Shown: positions 59,086 through 64,000 of the stretch, in pieces
How the letters are laid out: each line of letters opens with the position of its first letter
How positions within the stretch are numbered: the stretch's first letter is position 1
Assembly (NCBI RefSeq): GCF_035222485.1
Contig: NC_085920.1
Coordinates: 8,418,001 to 8,482,000, forward strand
From: Podospora pseudoanserina
Lineage: Eukaryota; Ascomycota; Sordariomycetes; Sordariales; Podosporaceae
DNA: 64,000 nucleotides
Reading direction: 5' to 3'
Notes under the pieces: generated by a model
Told to the model about the DNA's origin: nothing
Seen by the model: the letters and a program-made list of their open reading frames with translations, nothing else
Databases searched by the model: none
Program-made: the position numbers and the translations under genes

Positions 59086-60146
59086 CTACGCCAAAGCATA
59101 CATGGCCTGCGCGAGCTCCTCCGGGCTTCTCTTCCTCAAGAAATCCTCCCAACTCTCAGCCTTGATCTCGCGGTACTTGTCATTGTCGGTCTCGGGGCCA
59201 ACCAATGTCTGCCCGTTGAGCCAGTAGTACTGGTAGAACCTGTCGCTCAGTCAACAAGAGTTTCCCCCTTGAAACAAAGTAAACACTCACATTTTCATGT
59301 AGGTAAAGAACTCAGCCGGGTTCTCCGCCCTGGTCTTGTGCATCAAAACCTTGAGCTCCTCCAGCGAGCCCTGCCTCTCCAGCGCAGGCTTGAACCCGTA
59401 CACCTTCTCAAACAGCTCAACGATCTCGTTAAGCGTCTTGCGATCACCGAGGACTGTCCTCTGTATCAGCAACCATCTCCAGCCCATTCACATCGATCTC
59501 AGCCAAACTCACATCTCTTCACCCCCACCGCCTCCCGATCCGCCACCACAGCAGCCGTAAACTCAGCAGCATTCTCATAACTCGTCCCCTCCCACACCTC
59601 CGTCCCTTCCCCCCAAAACCTGATACTTTTGGTTTCCGGGTGCCAAATCCCATAAAACTGGCTCAAGATGGCGTCCATAAACCCCCCGATAAGCACGTGC
59701 ACCCCTTTGACCCTGCCCCCCCCGGCAGCCTTCTCGTCCAGGTACGCCTTGATCTTGATCATCGGGTCCTTGGGAAACAGCTCCCCCAGCTTGAGCTTGG
59801 TGTAATCCAACGACCAATCACTCGCCACATAGCGGGTGACAGTACCAGACTCCTCACAGGCGTCGATGAGGGTTTTTTGCCCTTCGATCATGAGGTTATC
59901 GTCACCCAAGTAGGCGCAGATGATGACGTCGCAGCCTGTGACGAAGCCTTTGAGAGCTGCGGTGTCAAACGCCTCGCCTTGGAAGAGCTGGACGCGAGCG
60001 GAGGTGGTGAGGGAGGAGGGGAGCTTGGAGGGGTTGCGGCCATAACCGCGGACTCGGGTGGAGGGGTTGGCAAGAAGCTTGGAGGCGATGAGGCGGCCGA
60101 ATTTGCCGGTTATGCCTGCTACTCCTACTGTTAAAGGGGAAGACAT
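59086..60146 (-). CDS. NmrA-like / isoflavone-reductase-like NAD(P)-binding protein
   Basis: Exons 60146-59523, 59460-59291 and 59239-59086 join to 315 aa, typical of the family; introns are 62 and 51 nt. Rossmann start VGVAGITGKFGRLIASKLL with the GxxGxxG loop, a second-strand Arg (GYGRNP) suggesting NADP(H), CDVIICAYLGD, YVASDWSLDY in the active-site position, and C-terminal GDRKTLNEIVELFEKVYGFKP and SWEDFLRKRSPEELAQAM. NmrA-like proteins are either redox-sensing co-regulators or aryl-alcohol-type reductases; no catalytic Tyr-x3-Lys is clear. The first donor GTGAAG is inferred from frame and is the least certain junction. It shares a 394-bp upstream region with the divergent second NmrA-like gene. 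Confidence 0.85.
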
Positions 60147-60540
60147 TTTGGTGTTTTGATGGGGAAGTGATGATGCAGGATGAGGCGATGGGATGGGATG
60201 GGAGGAAGAGTTACCCAGAACGGGACGAAAGAGGAATCATCTGTTAATATATAGCTTAAATTCTACATGACTTCGGTACCCAAACACTCTCAATTGTTCC
60301 TGTCATTGTCTGTGAGTTTTGACGGTCGATTTCTAAGCTCTGTGGGATAACCTAAGCGTCGGTGTCCGATGTTTACCGATGATTGCAAATGGGTCCACAA
60401 GGGGCTCTCAGGGGTAGGGTTGGGTGACAAAGCCATGTAAGTGACCTCCATCACCATTGATATATATTCAAGAAGTGCGCATTGCATTTGAGCGAAGGCA
60501 TCCCATTCAGCTCATGCAATTCCTACTCCAGACCGTCAAC
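60147..60540. promoter_or_regulatory. Shared promoter region of two NmrA-like genes
   Basis: A 394-bp gap between divergent starts at 60146 and 60541. It contains TTAATATATAGC near 60244 and TGATATATATTC near 60458 as TATA-like elements for the two directions. Confidence 0.4.
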
Positions 60541-61459
60541 ATGCCTCCTCGCACCCTCCTCATCACCGGCGCAACGGGCCAACAAGGCTCCGCCGTCATT
60601 GACGCCCTCCTCTCCCATCCCCTATCCTCCTCAGACACCTTCACCGTCCTAGCAGTAACCCGGAACCCTTCCTCCCCCTCTGCCCTCCGCCTCCAAGCCA
60701 AATCTCCCTCCACCATCAAGCTCGTCCAAGCCAACCTCGATGACCCCACCACCCTCTTCGCCTCTTCCAAAGCCTCCTCCCCAACAGGCACCATCTGGGG
60801 CGTCTTCTCCGCCCAGCCCTTCCCCCTCCAAAGACGAAGTCACTCAAGGAAAATCGCTCATCGACCACGCCCTCAAAAACAACGTCCGCCACTTTGTTTA
60901 CAGCAGCGTCGACAGGGGCGGAGACGAACATTCTTGGAATAACTCAACGGAGGTCCCTCATTTCAAAAGCAAATGGGAGGTTGAGCAGCACTTGCGGAAG
61001 AACGCGACCAGAACCATGGGCTGGACAATTCTGGGACCGGTGATATTTATGGATAACCCTCCTCCCGGGTTAGCGGGCAAGGTGTTTATGACTTTGCTGA
61101 GGGATACCCTCGGGCGAGATAAGCCGCTGCAGTGGATTGCCACAAGAGACATCGGCTTCTTTGCTGCGGAGGCGTTCCATAATCCGGAGGAGTGGAATAA
61201 AAAGGCGACGGGGCTGGCGGGGGGATGAGTTGACTTTTGAGGAGATGAACAGGGTCTTTGAGAGGGTGACTGGTAAGCCGGTGCCGACCACGTGGGGATT
61301 GTTGGGAACAGGATTGAAGATGGTGAGTGAAGGAATTGGGCTCGATGGTAGAGTGGTTCGGCCTGGAGGGGTACAAAGCTGATCTGCGAAAGGCCAGGGA
61401 GGTGAATCCAGGGATGGTGGGCTTGGAGGAGTGGCTGAGAAAGAGCCCCTTTGTCTAAG
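60541..61459 (+). pseudogene. Second NmrA-like gene, frameshifted
   Basis: From ATG 60541 the product reads TLLITGATGQQGSAVIDALL, the NmrA Rossmann motif, then LVQANLDDPTTL and IWGVFSAQPF. The sense then continues in a different frame with DEVTQGKSLIDHALKNNVRH, FVYSSVDRGG, GWTILGPVIFMDNPPPGL and IATRDIGFFAAEAF, then in another with DELTFEEMNRVFERVTGKPV, then in a last one with EWFGLEGYKADLRKAREVNP to the TAA at 61457-61459. The junctions lie near 60825 (CCCCC), 61220 (GGGGGGG) and 61340; each needs one base fewer. With those removed the length would be about 305 residues, normal for the family. Either a decaying paralogue or base-count errors in homopolymers. Confidence 0.7.
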
Positions 61460-61704
61460 GGAAGTACGTAGCGGAGGGTGGTTATATACATCGTGTCCTT
61501 TGGGTCAACATGTTGGGGACTTGCAATATAATCTGAAAAGCACGTTAGAAATCGATGCTGAATACTGCATAATCCTTGCAAAATGAACATACCAGACTCG
61601 AACGACCACTCGATGTAGGCCCGACCCTCCAACGACTCGCAGCTTTTGATGAACCATCTTTCTTTCTGGCTTAAGAAACGTCTTCTCCATGATGCTTAAG
61701 CGTC

Positions 61705-63718
61705 CTATCCCATAGCCGTATCCACAACCTCCAGTCTCTCCAGCTCGTGACCGAGCTGACCGGCCAGCATTCTTGCCACCGGGTGTGTCTGACTGAACCT
61801 TTGCAACATGTCAAAGAGAAAAACAACATTGGCCCTGCTGCCCTCAAAGCGGGTGAGCGCAAAGTCTTCAAAAAACACCAGCGATGCAATGTACGTTGCG
61901 TAGCCCTGGATCGGGTTCTTCAGTGCCTCGGTCAAGTCCTCCTCCCTGATTGATCGGATGATGGCGATGACTTGCGCAGCTGCAGCAAGCAAGTTGCTTC
62001 GGCCCTGCGCCTTAACAAAGCTTGCCTCGACCCCCTGACCTCCATCTTCGGCTGCTTTGCGCAATGCGGTCTTGTGAAGGCACATCAAGGCGGTGTGTAT
62101 CAGGACGTGGATATAAATAGTATCTTGACACCCAATACTGGCAGGGAGGCGGAGATCTCGGGGCAAGCTGATGAGGAGGGCAAGCAGATCATTGCCAACG
62201 TCTTGCTGTCGAGCCCAATAAGATTCTAGGTTGTGCTCGGCCTGCGCCTCTGGCCGAGCCTCAGTAGTCTCCAAGTCCACAGCTCGATAAAAGAGATGAG
62301 CTGCGAGAGCACGTGCTCCCAGACGCGAAACGGGTGGTGACCTTTCTCGCAATGCCTGGTGTAAAGTGTTTGTGTGTTCTTGAGGCGTCTCTTCTCTACC
62401 GCTCGTGAAGGCTTCCTCTGGTTTAGGAAGCAGCGTGTGCACCATCCGGTCGTCAATAATGGAAGGCAGCGCTGAGGTTGCGAAAACCAACCGATCTGCA
62501 GAGTAAATCACCCACCAGGTCCTGCGGCGCTCCTCCATCTCAATCCAGTCGAGGTTTCGCGAAGACGGCGGCTCAAGATGAGACTGAAACAGAGATGGTG
62601 GCTGTGGGCATCTGTCGAGTTGGTGCAGATTCAGGATCTGCGCGATCCTGATGCTCTTCCCCAGGCTGAGGGAAGCGCGAGAAAACAGTGTGCTTTGAGC
62701 CTCGAAGCTGGCCATGAGCACCCAGCATTGGGCATGAGCTAACATGAATGCATTTGGTTCCTGGCCTTCTGTTAGTTGGGGAGTTCCACGGCCGAGATGC
62801 AGGTAAAGCTGACCTTGGCTTCATCCTGCTCGGCAAGTTTGCGAGCACGACGGTACAAAGACATGGCTAGGGAGGCATGTGAAGGGTCGGTACTCGCTCC
62901 AGTCGCCATGATCACCAATTGGAGGAACAAAGGTGGCTGACGAGAAGGAACATCTGATCGCAAGGATTCTAGGTAGCGAGAAGGGTGTATCATCGGGGAA
63001 CAGTGATAGCCATTTTTAAAGTATAAAGTGGTACTGTAGGCTAGGTTGTTAGCCATTGGATTGCACTTGGCACTACAAGAGATGCGCAGCACTGACAGTT
63101 CCTCAATCAAGTCGCGTGACAATGGGGCATCGTCTAGCTCCGTAAGTTCCAGTTCGCTATTGGCAAGCCAGTCAGCCGGCTGTTGATGTTGGTGACTTCG
63201 AGGCTCTCCGACATCTCGTCCTTCCTGAATCGTAGCCTCGCTCAGCCATGATTGGTCCGCGCTTGACGCCACCGGGGAAGAATAGACGACATTCGACGAG
63301 ACGGCTGTTCTGACCGTCCGCGGTGAATTGCAGCGGTCTGCATCAGCCGAATGTCTGATTGTTCTGAGCTGGTCCTCGAGTCGGACTGGTGTGCGCGATG
63401 GCGGTTGTTAACACAATGGTTCGGAGAGGTCGCATTGTCCGACAATGTCCGATGAGAGGCTCACTTACACAATTTAGCTTCCAGATCGCGAGCCTGCTTC
63501 CGCTTGCCCTGGCCTGACTTTCTGGAACTTGGATAAACGCAATCATTACGCAGGCTCGTACATCGACGGCAAACTGGTAGGTTCCGGTCGCATTTTTGCT
63601 TTCTATCGCGACACGATGTGCATGATAGTCGGGCCAAAGAAGTTGTGGATGTTGGGATAGCTGTGTCTGTAGGATGCTCAGAGTCGTCCATGAGCATCGG
63701 CGCAGCAGCGGAACCCAT
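61705..63718 (-). CDS. Zn2Cys6 fungal transcription factor
   Basis: Four exons (63718-63469, 63385-63097, 63033-62814, 62760-61705) join in frame to 604 aa; introns are 83, 63 and 53 nt. The binuclear zinc cluster is perfect: Cys33, 36, 43, 50, 53 and 60 in CTSCRDRKQKCDRNLPVCRR and CTSLRNDC, followed by a basic linker and a short dimer coil (RLEDQLRTI). The middle-homology region starts near LYFKNGYHCSPMIHPSRYLE and continues with LVIMATGAS, QAQCWVLMASF-like helices and the RRTWWVIYSADRLVFATS signature of Fungal_trans domains. A nuclear regulator binding CGG-type sites is expected. The gene is convergent with the second NmrA-like gene; a regulatory link to the NmrA pair is possible but unproven. 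Confidence 0.9.
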
Positions 63719-64000
63719 CGGACTTTCCCAGATGATTTACATATACGTGACCTCCTGGAGCACTCGGCACTCGAAATTTCCGGCGATGACAATGGCAGAC
63801 GATCGGAAGACTACAAGGAGTGCCTGAACAATAATTGTCGGTGTCTCGGGACGTTTTGTCAGCAAGCACAGACCAAGCTGCCGAGGAGCCTGCCTTAACC
63901 TAACCTGAATTCTTTGTACGTTTTTGAAAACCACTGGGGGAAGGAAAGCAATGATGGCATGGTATTGTGAACCAACTATTTCCTATGTTTTTGTGTGCTT
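63719..64000. other. Upstream region of Zn2Cys6 gene
   Basis: Promoter side of the regulator; no gene visible up to the window end. Confidence 0.3.

Noticed and set aside
1-64000. CRISPR arrays, prophage or bacterial operon structure
   Set aside because: Spliced genes throughout and no regularly spaced repeats; this is a eukaryotic nuclear sequence.
1-64000. tRNA, rRNA or snRNA genes
   Set aside because: No stretch with paired A-box and B-box spacing, or with conserved rRNA or snRNA sequence, was found by eye; a covariance-model search would be needed to be certain.

Overview
The window is nuclear DNA from a filamentous ascomycete (Pezizomycotina, most likely Sordariomycetes). Introns are short (about 49-125 nt, with two or three longer ones), start GTRNGT-like, end YAG and carry CTRAC/CTAAC branch motifs. 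Gene content is typical of these fungi: NCS1 and monocarboxylate-type permeases, a CYS14-like sulfate permease, Zn2Cys6 and bHLH regulators, NmrA-like oxidoreductases, a DUF1772 protein, a kelch ectodomain protein and a GPI-type Ser/Thr-rich wall protein. Exon coordinates were derived by hand by joining open frames at consensus splice sites; most multi-exon models close perfectly in frame.

Layout. 0.3-5.9 kb: giant degenerate ankyrin protein with a C-terminal coiled coil. 6.7-13.2 kb: a repeat island with a broken host gene, Ty1/copia- and Ty3/gypsy-type fossils, an LTR-like unit, a 101-bp repeat pair, one divergent kinase-like gene that is still open, and the relic of a RING/SNF2 helicase. 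13.3-17.4 kb: two convergent transporters (MCT-type MFS, NCS1 uracil/allantoin-type). 17.4-30 kb: gene-poor, with a cysteine-rich secreted protein, a gene carrying one in-frame TGA, a hypothetical 347-aa ORF and a Pho4/NUC-1-like bHLH factor. 30-37.4 kb: SulP sulfate permease, DUF1772 membrane protein, CTF18 clamp-loader subunit. 38-39 kb: broken 2EXR-type gene. 40.5-46.5 kb: YeeE/YedE sulfur transporter and a divergently placed persulfide-dioxygenase-like MBL protein, followed by a P450 gene with two apparent 1-bp frameshifts. 47.9-50.7 kb: kelch/transmembrane protein. 54.7-57.4 kb: GPI-type Ser/Thr-rich wall protein. 59-63.7 kb: two divergent NmrA-like genes (the second frameshifted) and a Zn2Cys6 regulator.

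How genes may work together: the strongest functional grouping concerns sulfur. A YeeE/YedE transporter with its signature cysteines lies head-to-head with an ETHE1-like hydrolase, matching the gene content of bacterial BigR-type sulfide-detoxification operons, and a SulP sulfate permease lies 10 kb away. The NmrA pair plus the Zn2Cys6 factor could be a small redox-responsive unit, but that is inference. Several broken genes carry single-base length changes in short homopolymers, so assembly error has to be excluded before they are called pseudogenes.
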